Shown here: positions 1-9,198 of the stretch, in pieces
Layout: the number at the start of each line of letters is the position of its first letter
How positions within the stretch are numbered: the stretch's first letter is position 1
Assembly (NCBI RefSeq): GCF_026262505.1
Contig: NC_067203.1
Location: 15,078,392-15,142,391, forward strand
Source of the DNA: Trichomonas vaginalis G3
Taxonomy: Eukaryota; Parabasalia; Trichomonadida; Trichomonadidae
Direction: 5' to 3'
DNA length: 64,000 bases
Translations under genes and position numbers: made by a program
The notes under the pieces: model-generated
Seen by the model: the letters and a program-made list of their open reading frames with translations, nothing else
What the model was told of the DNA's origin: nothing
The model's database searches: none

Positions 1-1
1 A

Positions 2-787
2 ATGGAAGTGAATGGTGAACCAGATATAGCTGGTATTTTCAGCGCGGCTTTAATGCCATTGAAAGATATGAAACATGCAGATATTTTGGACCAGTATGAA
101 ATGAACATGGCTGAAGGAAATATAACACCTGACGTTCTAGAACATTTATCTCAAAGAACTACACAGAACCATAGAGATGGTATATTTGGTGAAGAGTTTA
201 GAAAGAAAGTTAGGGAGAGAGAAGGAAGAGAACCTATTGTACATGACCTTGCAAACAAAAGTTTGCAAAATGTCATAAAAACTTACTTTGCAGACAATGA
301 ACTGAGAAGGGATGAATATTTAAGAAAACTCAAATGGACAGTACCAAATGAAATGTTAGTATTGAAAAACATGTTCCTTGACAAAATAAAACCAACTACA
401 GAAATAAATGACGCAAGACTGAAACATTGGGTAAAAGCTTTCCCATTCACAAAAGATATTATTGGTAACATGGAAAGAAAACCAGAATGGCTACAAAAAC
501 ATATATTTGGAAACGAGCTTATTCCATATGGACAAGCTCTGTTTGAAGAGCTTGAACCGGAAACTCAGGAAAGAGTCATGCAAACAATAAGCGAAGACTC
601 AAATACAAACTATGACAAAATCTTTCTAGGATATAGGTTACCTGAGATGGGCGACCAGAGCCCAAAGGCAAAAAGGACATGGGAAATTTACAACATACTA
701 GGTGAACATGAGGCAAAGATGCAACAACTTGAAGCAGAGGGCAAGTTACCAAAAGCGACACCAAAGAAGAAGAGTAGAACAAAGTGA
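2..787 (+). CDS. Maverick protein of unknown function, 261 aa
   Basis: The ORF opens with an ATG at the second base of the window, so an upstream extension cannot be excluded. The product is hydrophilic, rich in charged residues, has no membrane segment and ends in a Lys-rich tail. It lies directly upstream of the major capsid gene on the same strand, so a structural or assembly role is possible. I do not recognise the family. Looks whole. Confidence 0.6.
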   Translation: MEVNGEPDIAGIFSAALMPLKDMKHADILDQYEMNMAEGNITPDVLEHLSQRTTQNHRDGIFGEEFRKKVREREGREPIVHDLANKSLQNVIKTYFADNELRRDEYLRKLKWTVPNEMLVLKNMFLDKIKPTTEINDARLKHWVKAFPFTKDIIGNMERKPEWLQKHIFGNELIPYGQALFEELEPETQERVMQTISEDSNTNYDKIFLGYRLPEMGDQSPKAKRTWEIYNILGEHEAKMQQLEAEGKLPKATPKKKSRTK

Positions 788-940
788 AAGTAGTGAAGAA
801 GTAACTTCATCTAGTGAAAGTCGTGGCAATGAAGGAAAAAGAAGAGTTAAAGATTCAGTCAGGAAGAAAGTAAAGCTTGGTACGAGTGGGTTCTATTATG
901 ACACATAAATCCAACTATTCTATATTTTTACCCATATGAA

Positions 941-2545
941 ATGTACGCCGCTCAGAATATAACGCCAACAGTTTTGGATGCCATGAACGGAAATGTTTCC
1001 GAATGGTATAACGAATGCGACAATGCCATTAGAAGGTCAGAAATAGTTCCTGGAACTTACGAATATACAACTGCTGTTTCTTACGGAAACGTAGGTGAGT
1101 TTGGAGAAGGTTCTTCAACAACAGTAGATATTGCTTGCGACAGGTTTCATATTATTTCTATTGACAACTCATTCTTATACGTGGAACAAGACATTGAAAT
1201 AAAACCTTCTGCCAAGTTGTCTGACAAGAAAGGTTGCAATGGAATTTTCTATGTCGGATACCAATATGCTCCAGAAGTTTTCATGGGATATAAGATATAT
1301 TCTAACTCTGACTTAGTTCAAACAGTAACATGGGCAAACTATGAATGGTTCGCTTTGAGAAACTCAGTACAACCACAAGCTAGAGAACAAACAGACCAGT
1401 ATGCAACTATTGAGAAAATAAGAAGACTTGACCCTAACGTTCCAGGAGTTTATGTTAACCTTTCTGGACAAACTGCAGCAGCAGTAACCAAAGTAAAACT
1501 GAAACTTAGAGTTCCTTTGTCATCTTTCCTCATCTTCAGGTTTTTAAGATACTTGCCAAACTGGGCAGGAAAAATTTCTATTGAACTTACTCCAAGCAAA
1601 AATAACTTAGTCATTGCACCAACACAAGACCCATTCAGCATTACTGTAGCTGGAACTGGTGGAGCCAAGTTCTGTGACTTTTGCAAAGACAGAGTTGACT
1701 TAGACTTTGGTTTCTCAAACCTCAACACTGAAGTAAACTATTATTTCAATGCTGCTGGAGATGCTTGGGACCCAGTTAAGTTCACATGCGAACAGTTTGA
1801 ATGCAAGAGAATAGAAAGCAGACTTGCCGGTTATATGTTGGACCCAGATATTTCAAATGCTTTAGCTGCCAAATATATTGCAGTTCCACTTATGTTCCCT
1901 ATACACCAAATATCTGTCAAAGACTTTGCAGGTGAAGTTGGAAACCAAAGTGCTGACCCAGGTGCAAGAACAGATATTGCTTTAACAACTGCAATGAAAC
2001 ATGCAGATACTATGTTTGTACTGTTCAGACGAACTATAAATGACTATTCTTGTTTCTACAACCCTGGTATTAAATATCATATAAACATAGATGGCAAATA
2101 TTATCCAAGAGAAGAATATTCTACAGTTGAGGATATGAGGTCATACAACTTGACATTAGATGCTATGAACTTTAACAACAACTTCACAACAACCATTAAC
2201 CCTGAAATGCAAAGTTCTATTATGCCATATGTGAAAGTATGGACTCATACAGGAGGTCAAAAAACTCAATATACAAATGGAGACCGTTCAAACTTTTGGC
2301 TTGGCATTCCATTTGCTGACTCAGAAGACTTTATGGGTGGTATTTCAACTGTTGGTACTGTACAAATACAATATACTGGTGACAGAGACGGTCCAGATGA
2401 ACTGAGAGCAAAGAAGTTTACAAAACCAATAGCACTTTTCACGGAAGATGCTCTTTTGAAGATTCGTTCGATGAAACCTGCTGGGGCTCCTCAGATTGGC
2501 ATAACGACAGCTTCCATCGAGCAGATTTTGGCAGCAGGTCAGTAA
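941..2545 (+). CDS. Major capsid protein (double jelly-roll type) of the Maverick
   Basis: This 534-aa ORF is rich in aromatic and beta-prone residues throughout and has no membrane span. A central stretch (about residues 185-230: LKLRVPLSSFLIFRF, then a 'GKISIELTPS' strand) resembles the end of the first jelly roll in Polinton capsid proteins. Size, position beside other capsid-type ORFs and the presence of a packaging ATPase in the same element support the call. It looks whole. Its 3' end overlaps an opposite-strand ORF by about 100 bp. The assignment rests on family resemblance read by eye. Confidence 0.75.
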   Translation: MYAAQNITPTVLDAMNGNVSEWYNECDNAIRRSEIVPGTYEYTTAVSYGNVGEFGEGSSTTVDIACDRFHIISIDNSFLYVEQDIEIKPSAKLSDKKGCNGIFYVGYQYAPEVFMGYKIYSNSDLVQTVTWANYEWFALRNSVQPQAREQTDQYATIEKIRRLDPNVPGVYVNLSGQTAAAVTKVKLKLRVPLSSFLIFRFLRYLPNWAGKISIELTPSKNNLVIAPTQDPFSITVAGTGGAKFCDFCKDRVDLDFGFSNLNTEVNYYFNAAGDAWDPVKFTCEQFECKRIESRLAGYMLDPDISNALAAKYIAVPLMFPIHQISVKDFAGEVGNQSADPGARTDIALTTAMKHADTMFVLFRRTINDYSCFYNPGIKYHINIDGKYYPREEYSTVEDMRSYNLTLDAMNFNNNFTTTINPEMQSSIMPYVKVWTHTGGQKTQYTNGDRSNFWLGIPFADSEDFMGGISTVGTVQIQYTGDRDGPDELRAKKFTKPIALFTEDALLKIRSMKPAGAPQIGITTASIEQILAAGQ

Positions 2546-2858
2546 GTTGTTCTTGAACTGACTTCTTTCCGTCAAATATTGACAGTACGCCAGTTTTGAC
2601 ATAATATTGTATTATAAACTTTCCTTTAGTAATATCGGTCAGTTTTGAAGTTATATTTTTGTCTGCTTCAAGAACTTTCACCATTTCAGTTATACCAACT
2701 TTCTTTGCTTTATGAAAATATTTTGGTTCAGCAAATATTGCTATTCTATAACATTTTCCATTGTTTGTGTAAAGAACTATTCTGTCAATGTATTTGTATT
2801 GTTTGTGAGTATAAACTTTGTTCTGCTTCAATTCAATAAGATATCCGAATACGTCCAT
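2439..2858 (-). CDS. Small Maverick protein of unknown function, antisense to the capsid 3' end
   Basis: A 139-aa ORF from an ATG at 2858, rich in Lys and Tyr, with no membrane segment and a Ser/Glu-rich tail. The last 107 bases run opposite to the end of the capsid gene. It is divergent from the ORF that begins at 2877, leaving only 18 bp between the two start codons. No family recognised. Looks whole. Confidence 0.55.
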   Translation of the reverse strand: MDVFGYLIELKQNKVYTHKQYKYIDRIVLYTNNGKCYRIAIFAEPKYFHKAKKVGITEMVKVLEADKNITSKLTDITKGKFIIQYYVKTGVLSIFDGKKSVQEQLTDLLPKSARWKLSLCQSEEPQQVSSNESSKEHLP

Positions 2859-2876
2859 CTTTTTATTCTAAGTAAA

Positions 2877-3248
2877 ATGTCATTTCCGAAAAATAGAAGC
2901 GTAAGTGTTTCAAAAGGTTTAATGGCGGTGGCAGATGTGAAGTTAAATTCACCAACTCAAACAAACAGTCAAAGTGTTGTTGTCAATGTCAAAGACAGAG
3001 ATGTTGAAGTGGGGAAACCATGCGAAGACAAAGATGGTATAACAATTGTTCCTGTAAAAGAACCAACATATCCTGAAGTTAGCAGAGACTTAAGTTCTGT
3101 TGCAGATATTCGAAACGACTACCAACAACTGAAAGACAAACTTCAAACTCAGGAGAAGATTTGTCAGGCTTTAAGTATAATGTTAAACTTGGTCGAACAC
3201 AACCCTGTAAAAGTGAACTCATATGTCATTGACCTCATGAAGTTTTGA
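2877..3248 (+). CDS. Small Maverick protein, helical C-terminus
   Basis: An ORF of 123 aa from the first sensible ATG (2877); an upstream reading in the same frame has no good start. The N-terminus is Ser/Val rich and the C-terminal half (from about residue 75) is predicted helical, with leucine spacing that could form a coiled coil. Function unknown. Confidence 0.5.
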   Translation: MSFPKNRSVSVSKGLMAVADVKLNSPTQTNSQSVVVNVKDRDVEVGKPCEDKDGITIVPVKEPTYPEVSRDLSSVADIRNDYQQLKDKLQTQEKICQALSIMLNLVEHNPVKVNSYVIDLMKF

Positions 3249-3454
3249 AAGAACTATTGAAACTTTTGACAGAGGCAGACGATATAAACATCAAAGAAAT
3301 AGAACCCGACATTGATTGCTGTGGTGTTTCATATAATGTCATTGACAAGATATACGTTATGAAAGGAGGTGAAACGTTGAACTTAAAATATAGTTTCCCA
3401 GACGTTATAAAAATATTTGACGACCACAACATTTCATTAAAATTTATTTGCTAA
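3245..3454 (+). CDS. Short Maverick ORF of unknown function
   Basis: About 69 codons with coding-like composition, overlapping the end of the previous ORF, and with no ATG at its head. It is part of the run of small capsid-region ORFs on the + strand. I cannot assign a function. Confidence 0.35.
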   Translation: MKELLKLLTEADDINIKEIEPDIDCCGVSYNVIDKIYVMKGGETLNLKYSFPDVIKIFDDHNISLKFIC

Positions 3455-3458
3455 GTAA

Positions 3459-3719
3459 ATGGCAGAAGACATAATGGTTTATACTATTACGACTAAAAAC
3501 CCTGAGTCATATAATTCTATAACAACAAACTTACAAAGTCCTCAAGGACGATATTGTAAACTAACCTTAAACACAATGACGACTAAAGCCTGTTTTGCTC
3601 TTTTGACACCAGAAGACTTTATTGTTGTGAATGGTAAAAAATACTCCTTTGAAGATACTTACTCAGATATACCACCAACAGGTTTTGTTGACTTATTTAA
3701 TACTTTAAGTACAGGTTAA
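3459..3719 (+). CDS. Maverick capsid-region ORF (possible minor capsid part)
   Basis: An 86-aa ORF rich in Thr, Tyr and Phe, resembling a beta-sheet structural protein. It sits between the capsid gene and the helicase, next to another beta-rich ORF at 3749. In Polintons the minor (penton) capsid gene is usually near the major one, so this neighbourhood is a candidate for it. The assignment is inference only; this part of the element may be broken. Confidence 0.4.
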   Translation: MAEDIMVYTITTKNPESYNSITTNLQSPQGRYCKLTLNTMTTKACFALLTPEDFIVVNGKKYSFEDTYSDIPPTGFVDLFNTLSTG

Positions 3720-3748
3720 CATGTGCTGCAACTAGAGCAGGTTTCATT

Positions 3749-4246
3749 ATGTTTGGATGTCCGACTGAGTTTACTATAAACGATATGAGCTATAATACAA
3801 AACTTATTTCTGGTTTTTACTACCAACAGTTTCCTATAACAGGAAAAGGTGTCATACAAGGAATGTCTATTCCATTGACATTAAGCACACCAATCTTATA
3901 TATTGTTTCAAACTTAGGTTCAAAGTGTTATTCGAATGTCGACAGAAACTATTATGACCAAAAGATACTTATGCGTATAAACAATACTTTCTCTGCTGGT
4001 TTGCCTATTGTTCATTCGAATGCAGAATTTTCAACCTTAGTGAACTCAAACACTTTGGCAAGTATAACGTTGACATTAGTTGACGCAAACTTTGTTCCTG
4101 TAAAACTTTTATGTCCTATGTATTTGTCAATGACAGCAGAAAGTTTCGAATTGGAAGATGCAACTGGTGAAAGTATTGTATTACAAGAACAACTTCAACA
4201 ACAAATAGCTCAAGAACAACAAATGCAACAACAAAGTCAAGAATAA
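3749..4246 (+). CDS. Maverick capsid-region ORF with Gln-rich tail (possible minor capsid part)
   Basis: A 165-aa ORF from an ATG at 3749. The first 130 residues alternate polar and hydrophobic residues as in beta-sandwich proteins; the last 25 are almost all Gln and Glu. Position and composition suggest a minor virion protein such as the penton, but no diagnostic motif is visible. Confidence 0.45.
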   Translation: MFGCPTEFTINDMSYNTKLISGFYYQQFPITGKGVIQGMSIPLTLSTPILYIVSNLGSKCYSNVDRNYYDQKILMRINNTFSAGLPIVHSNAEFSTLVNSNTLASITLTLVDANFVPVKLLCPMYLSMTAESFELEDATGESIVLQEQLQQQIAQEQQMQQQSQE

Positions 4247-4274
4247 AAAATATTATTTTTTTATTTTTATAAAA

Positions 4275-5510
4275 ATGTACAGAATAGATGTTTCAGATTT
4301 TTATGACTTCCAAGCATTCAGAAATATGTGTCCATTTAGAGACTATAACAAAGCAGTCGAGAATTTGAAACGTTTAGTCATTTATGTTGACTCTGCCCCA
4401 GAATGTTATGTCATGAAAGAATGGGATGTTGTCTTTAACAAACCAAGAGCAACAATAGTTTCAGAACAAGAATGTAGACAGAAACTTAAGAAAATAAAAG
4501 TTGTACAAGTTGGAATGAAGATGTTAGATGCTTGGGATATCTTATTGTCAAAGTTAGAAGATTTTTCAGTTCGAGGTATAAAGTTCTATACACCTTCTCC
4601 AAACTTCTATTCTATCTTCACTGGATATAAATATGAACAAGTAGAATGGAAAGAAAATATTATAGAAGCTTGGTTAGACCATGTCAAAGAAATTATATGC
4701 AATGGAAACGAAAAGGTTTATGAGTATATCTTATGTTGGTTTGCAAACATCTTACAACATCCAAGTGCTAAAAATGAAACTGCTCTCATTATAATTGGAA
4801 AACAAGGAACAGGTAAGAACACATTCTTTACAGATATCTTGTGCAAACTGTTAGAAGGTTATTCGAATCCGAATATGACAAACTTAGAAAACATCTGTGG
4901 CAAGTTTAACTCCTCAATAGAGAATATGAAACTTATAGTTTGCAATGAACTTCAAAGTATAGATACAACAAAAGTTTTGAACTCAGATGCTTTGAAGAGT
5001 CTTATAACAGACAAAGTTGGAGTTGTTGAAAGAAAGTATAAAGACCAAAGAGTTTGTGAAAATGTTGCAAACTTCATTATGGTTTCAAACAATGCTGTTC
5101 CGATGAAGTTAGAAAGTTCTGACAGAAGATATGTAGTTGTCAGAACGTCAGATTCTCATATGCAAGATACAGAATATTTTGACGACTTAGCAGAAACTTT
5201 GACATCTGACTTTTACAACCACTTGTTCTCATATTTCATGACATTAGATATTTCTAAGTTCAATCCAAGACAAATTCCACATACCGAAGAGAGACAAACA
5301 TTGTTAGAAGCAAACAAGAGTGTATATGAACTGTTCATAGATGAAACTGACTTTGAGTGTTTAGATGAAAAGTCTTTATATGATGAATATAAACAATATT
5401 GTCATGAATATGGTTATATGGCAGCTTCTAAACGAACATTCTTGGCAAATGTCAAAAGTCTTTTAGATGTTCAGAATGGTGTATATACAAAGAAAAATTT
5501 TTCTGAGTAA
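4275..5510 (+). CDS. Superfamily 3 helicase, D5/DUF5906-like
   Basis: A 411-aa ORF that looks whole. A Walker A motif (GKQGTGKNTFF, about residue 175), a Walker B region (KLIVCNELQS, about residue 215) and a motif C-like block ending in Asn followed by 'DRRYVV' (about residues 270-290) match phage and virus SF3 helicases of the D5/DUF5906 group. These are ring helicases for replication origin or fork unwinding. The N-terminal 170 residues show no clear primase motif. The helicase would complement the protein-primed polymerase of the element. Confidence 0.85.
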   Translation: MYRIDVSDFYDFQAFRNMCPFRDYNKAVENLKRLVIYVDSAPECYVMKEWDVVFNKPRATIVSEQECRQKLKKIKVVQVGMKMLDAWDILLSKLEDFSVRGIKFYTPSPNFYSIFTGYKYEQVEWKENIIEAWLDHVKEIICNGNEKVYEYILCWFANILQHPSAKNETALIIIGKQGTGKNTFFTDILCKLLEGYSNPNMTNLENICGKFNSSIENMKLIVCNELQSIDTTKVLNSDALKSLITDKVGVVERKYKDQRVCENVANFIMVSNNAVPMKLESSDRRYVVVRTSDSHMQDTEYFDDLAETLTSDFYNHLFSYFMTLDISKFNPRQIPHTEERQTLLEANKSVYELFIDETDFECLDEKSLYDEYKQYCHEYGYMAASKRTFLANVKSLLDVQNGVYTKKNFSE

Positions 5511-5544
5511 ATTTAAAAAAATATTTTTTTATCCGATAGAAAAG

Positions 5545-5964
5545 ATGGCAAAATTCATCTCAGTAAATAAGTACATGTCAGGACTTAAAGAAGAACTAGA
5601 CCCATTCACATATTTGAATGTTTACTTCTACCATTTTGAAAAGTCTTCATTCAGCAAAGTTTGGAACATCGAACCAGTTAAGTTTGCTATTGTGACTAAA
5701 AATGGTGCGAAATTTGAAGACTTAGACATAGAAGGTTTGTTAACAGTCAAAGAAAGTTTTGACAGAAGGTTCTCAAACCTTAAAGAAGGCAAAGCATACA
5801 AACTTGTTATACCTTATGAACCAAAGAAGACAGACGACTATGAATATTATGAGTCTAAGATAGTTGAAGTTCAAGGTAAGTTGGGTAAAAAGATTTTAGA
5901 GTCTAAGCCAGTGTTTACTCCTAAAGAGGAAGAGAACATTGACATTGACCCAGAAATGTTCTAA
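5545..5964 (+). CDS. Maverick protein of unknown function, 139 aa
   Basis: The ATG at 5545 follows an AT-rich spacer after the helicase. The product is Lys/Glu/Tyr rich with mixed sheet and helix character and an acidic C-terminus. Position after the helicase would fit a replication accessory such as a single-strand binding protein, but nothing in the sequence proves that. Looks whole. Confidence 0.5.
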   Translation: MAKFISVNKYMSGLKEELDPFTYLNVYFYHFEKSSFSKVWNIEPVKFAIVTKNGAKFEDLDIEGLLTVKESFDRRFSNLKEGKAYKLVIPYEPKKTDDYEYYESKIVEVQGKLGKKILESKPVFTPKEEENIDIDPEMF

Positions 5965-5980
5965 AAATAAAATTTTATTT

Positions 5981-6432
5981 TTACATGTCAAATTTCTTTT
6001 TCTCTGGAACTGGTTCAGGTTCTTTCTTCTCTTCTTCTACTTTCTTTTCTTTCTTTTCTCTCTTCTTCTTTTCTGGTGGAGTTATGTCAAATTTGGCGCA
6101 ACCATATTTATGTAAAAGTTCTTTGTCCTTTAATAGCTCATCTATTCTGTTTTCTATTTCATCTTCAAGAATAGCGCATGTGTCTTCTTTGCATTCTAAG
6201 AACTTTTGTTGGACTTCATCTTTCCAATCGGTGTCATCTCTGTCAACAAGTCTGTCATTGACAAATTTTAAGACTGCTCTGCTTAATGTTTTATGGTTCT
6301 TGTCATATTCCCAAAAACAGAACTTTAGAACAAATTCCCTTTCTTGTTTACACTATGTAAGATTTTATGGTCGACAGATGTTTTGCTGTCAAAAAGTTTG
6401 TCTCGAATATAGATAGCGAAATCGCTAGACAT
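5981..6432 (-). pseudogene. Lys/Glu-rich Maverick gene, broken
   Basis: Read on the minus strand, the region encodes a charged, mostly helical product with a Lys/Glu/Pro-rich tail. Coding-like composition covers the whole stretch with about one break. It is convergent with the preceding + strand ORF. Function unknown. Confidence 0.45.
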
Positions 6433-6468
6433 TTTCTAAAAGATAAAAATTTTAATTTTTCTAAAAAT

Positions 6469-7343
6469 ATGTTAGAAAAAAAGTTTGCTGACATTGACAA
6501 AAATTTGAGAATGTTTTAAACAAGAACAAGAGGAAGTTAGAAAATGCTCAGATAAAGCCTATACATGAAAAGTTCTTATTTGCTCAGAATGGTATAACAG
6601 GTCTAATTGCACCACCTGGGTCTGGTGAGACTTTCACTTATCTTAAAATGGCTGCACAACAACAAGAACTAGATGAGAAGAACCCATTCTATGAGTTAGT
6701 AGTCATTTGTAGTACTTCTGGTCAATTTGACCAAACCGTCAATTCGTTCAAAGATATTATAAAGAAGTCTAAGTTAGTATGTATAAAGGATACTGAGTTG
6801 TTAGATTGGATAAAGAAGTACCAAAGAAGAGTTTTGAAGTATAATGCTATAAATGAGTATATAAATTCTAAGTTCAAAGACCCAAATGAGGAAATGCAGA
6901 GAATATTAGAGAAGAAACACTTCAGAAACAAACAGAAAGAGATAGAATACATTTCGAAGAAATTGCAATCTTACGATTGGAAGACTTACCCTCATAGATG
7001 TCTTCTTATCTTAGATGATTTCGCCTCTCATCCTTTGTTAAAGAATAGAGAACAAGATATGTGTCGAATTCTTAAGAAGCTCAGACACTTTAACATCTCA
7101 GTTGTCATTTGTGTACAGACAGCCAAGAGTTTAAGTAAGGATGTTAAAAGAATACTGACTGACATAATACTTTTCCCCGGATTGTCCGAAGACGATTTCA
7201 TGGAACTTATGAAAGAGTCCATGGCAGGTAAGTTTGACAGACATGAACTATGGGAGAAGTACAAAGTCATACAAGACCCTCATACTTCTTTCAGAATTCA
7301 TATCTACGCAAACAAAGTTCAAATTGTAAAAAGTCAAGCTTGA
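6469..7343 (+). pseudogene. Genome-packaging ATPase (FtsK/HerA type), probably broken
   Basis: The A32-like packaging ATPase of Polintons is recognised by a P-loop region near the N-terminus, a Walker B strand (CLLILDDFAS) about 125 residues later, and the following 'VVICVQTAKSL' sensor-like strand. In virus-like elements of this kind it pumps DNA into the capsid. The main ORF covers 6648-7343; the region starts at an ATG at 6469 and seems to carry one or two breaks. Confidence 0.8.
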
Positions 7344-7359
7344 AAAATAAAGAGTTCAT

Positions 7360-8199
7360 TTACTCTGCTTGTTTGAAGTTGTCAAAATACTCTGTTATTT
7401 TTTCTTTCAGTAGCGGTAAGTCTTCTTTGAAGGTAAGTATTGTACAACCTTTCATATCATAGTGTGTTTGAGGTAACGTATCTTGAACTATTTGTTTCAC
7501 ATCTTCATTTGGGGTCATTGAAATCGGTAAGTTTTCGCGATAGAACCAATTTCTGTCAGATTTGTAAATCTTAGCAAGGTCGTAAAAGCTTTTGTTGTTT
7601 CTTCTGACTAAATGCAACATAACCATATCTCTGTCTTCTTCATTTTCCATCTCTTCAGTATAAATCATATACTTATAGTTCTTTTCTTTTCCTTTTGGTA
7701 CCGAACGTGGTATTCTTTTCTGAATGCTTTTGTCTTTTGCTTCAAGCTTGTTTTCCATCTCTTCACGTTCTTGTCTATGAATTTCGTCAAGAAGTCTGTA
7801 AATATACCAAGCATAACGAGGCAAAGCCCACATTGCAACAGCATTTACAAGAAGTCTATGTACATAATATCCTCTCAAACCGTTTGGCAATTTTTCACGA
7901 TTTTCATAGAGTTTTGGCGACTGGGGTTTTTCTCCCACTCGAGTTTTTGCGACTAGGGTTTTTCTCGTAGTCGAATTTTTAGCTTCATTTAATAGTTCAA
8001 TAGTGCTTTGGTTCCTAAACCAGTCTTGTGGTTTCTTATTGTTGGGTGCAAAACATGCTGTCAAAATACTTTGCATTTGGTACATATCATCTTTGACCGA
8101 ACGAATGAGACGGAGTTGTTTGTTAAACTGAACCCACTCATATTCTTCATTTATAGCTTCATGGACTATAACTGTTGTTGTGTTCTCTGTTGTTGACAT
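7360..8199 (-). CDS. KilA-N domain protein
   Basis: A 279-aa ORF from the ATG at 8199. Residues of about 70-140 match the KilA-N DNA-binding domain (WFRNQSTIELLNE, then GYYVHRLLVNAVAMWALPRY), followed by a charged linker and a C-terminal domain reminiscent of DUF3627 in nucleocytoplasmic large DNA viruses. KilA-N proteins are common in large DNA viruses and phages and probably bind DNA. It is convergent with the packaging ATPase, with about 16 bp between stops. Looks whole. Confidence 0.8.
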   Translation of the reverse strand: MSTTENTTTVIVHEAINEEYEWVQFNKQLRLIRSVKDDMYQMQSILTACFAPNNKKPQDWFRNQSTIELLNEAKNSTTRKTLVAKTRVGEKPQSPKLYENREKLPNGLRGYYVHRLLVNAVAMWALPRYAWYIYRLLDEIHRQEREEMENKLEAKDKSIQKRIPRSVPKGKEKNYKYMIYTEEMENEEDRDMVMLHLVRRNNKSFYDLAKIYKSDRNWFYRENLPISMTPNEDVKQIVQDTLPQTHYDMKGCTILTFKEDLPLLKEKITEYFDNFKQAE

Positions 8200-8217
8200 A
8201 TCTGTCTTTACATACAA

Positions 8218-8503
8218 AATAAAAAAATAAATAAAAATAAAACTAACTTTATTTTTTCTATCTTAAGGAAATTCATGATTTTTGGTCATTTTTCAGCAAA
8301 AATATATTTTAGGTGAAGAGGTGAGATTTCACCTCTTTTTTCACCTCATTTCTACCCCAGTTATTTTATAAACGTTTCACATGGTAAACGTTATTTTTGT
8401 CTTTTGCCAGCAAGGGTACTTCTTCTCTTCCAATGGTTCGGCAGAACTATACTCACTCATGAGAAATGCCAAAACGGTTTAATAGAAAAAGTATCATTTT
8501 TTC
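8218..8503. promoter_or_regulatory. Gene-free spacer with two small hairpins
   Basis: A stem GAGGTGA/TCACCTC (8318-8335) is followed by a T-run and a further TTCACCT, and a second stem AACGTTT/AAACGTT lies at 8371-8392. The spacer separates the KilA-N gene from the accessory island and lies upstream of both, so it could hold divergent promoters. That role is inferred. Confidence 0.35.
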
Positions 8504-8692
8504 ATGTCCGAAGACTCGAAGGTGCAACACTTCCAAAATACCGACGAACTCAGAAGAGCAGCATGGCAGTATGTTCTTGACAACTTCTTTGAGTTCTCCA
8601 GGTACACCTTGGAAAATGCTGAAGAACTCCGACACAGAGAATTTGGAGAAATTGCGCTCCAATACTACCTTGACAAACAAAGGGTAAAATAA
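8504..8692 (+). CDS. Small helical Maverick ORF, 62 aa
   Basis: The ATG at 8504 follows a T-run, in the context TTTTTTCATGTCCGA also seen before other ORFs of the island. The product is charged and predicted helical. Function unknown. Confidence 0.4.
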   Translation: MSEDSKVQHFQNTDELRRAAWQYVLDNFFEFSRYTLENAEELRHREFGEIALQYYLDKQRVK

Positions 8693-8728
8693 GACTAAAA
8701 ACTTAACGTTTAAAAACTGACATTTTTA

Positions 8729-8941
8729 ATGAGCTCCGAGTCACCGAGAAAACTTGGTCAGATGTTAGCAGCTTACTTCCCTGAGGAGGATGGAAGCGTT
8801 ACATACATAAGGTTCAAAAACAACGAACCTGGAATTGCGTACCAAATTCTTCACGGTCACGAACCGAATCTGTGGTACGAGTCGAATTGGTCGACCTTAG
8901 GGAAGAGACTGAAAGCCTGTCATCTTCCATTGGAGCTGTAG
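8729..8941 (+). CDS. Small Maverick ORF, 70 aa
   Basis: The ATG at 8729 is preceded by a T-run. The product is a compact polar protein with several Trp and Tyr residues. Its last 128 bases overlap the end of the opposite-strand ORF 8814-9158. No family recognised. Confidence 0.4.
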   Translation: MSSESPRKLGQMLAAYFPEEDGSVTYIRFKNNEPGIAYQILHGHEPNLWYESNWSTLGKRLKACHLPLEL

Positions 8942-9158
8942 CATACTCTTTGCGTAAACGGTTCAGACCTTCTTCGAAGTCTTGGTCTCTCTTCGATTGA
9001 GATTGGAATTGGAATTGGAATTGCTGGGGTGGAGCTTGCTGGAACAACCAAGGATTAGGAAAGTAAGGCATAGGCTGAGGAGGGTAGTTCGGGAAGCCTT
9101 GTGGTGCTTTAGGTTCCTCTGGTTTGGGAATGGACTCGGTTGGTGGGACGTCGGACAT
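8814..9158 (-). CDS. Pro/Gln-rich small Maverick ORF, 114 aa
   Basis: The N-terminal half is Pro/Gln/Phe rich with a QFQFQFQSQS run; the C-terminal half is Arg/Ser/Thr/Asp rich. It is divergent from the ORF at 9574, with the 21-bp tandem repeat between the two. Function unknown. Confidence 0.4.
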   Translation of the reverse strand: MSDVPPTESIPKPEEPKAPQGFPNYPPQPMPYFPNPWLFQQAPPQQFQFQFQSQSKRDQDFEEGLNRLRKEYATAPMEDDRLSVSSLRSTNSTRTTDSVRDREEFGTQFQVRCF

Positions 9159-9198
9159 TCGTTTGTGTCCTGTCGGACCACAACGATAAAAATCTCTG

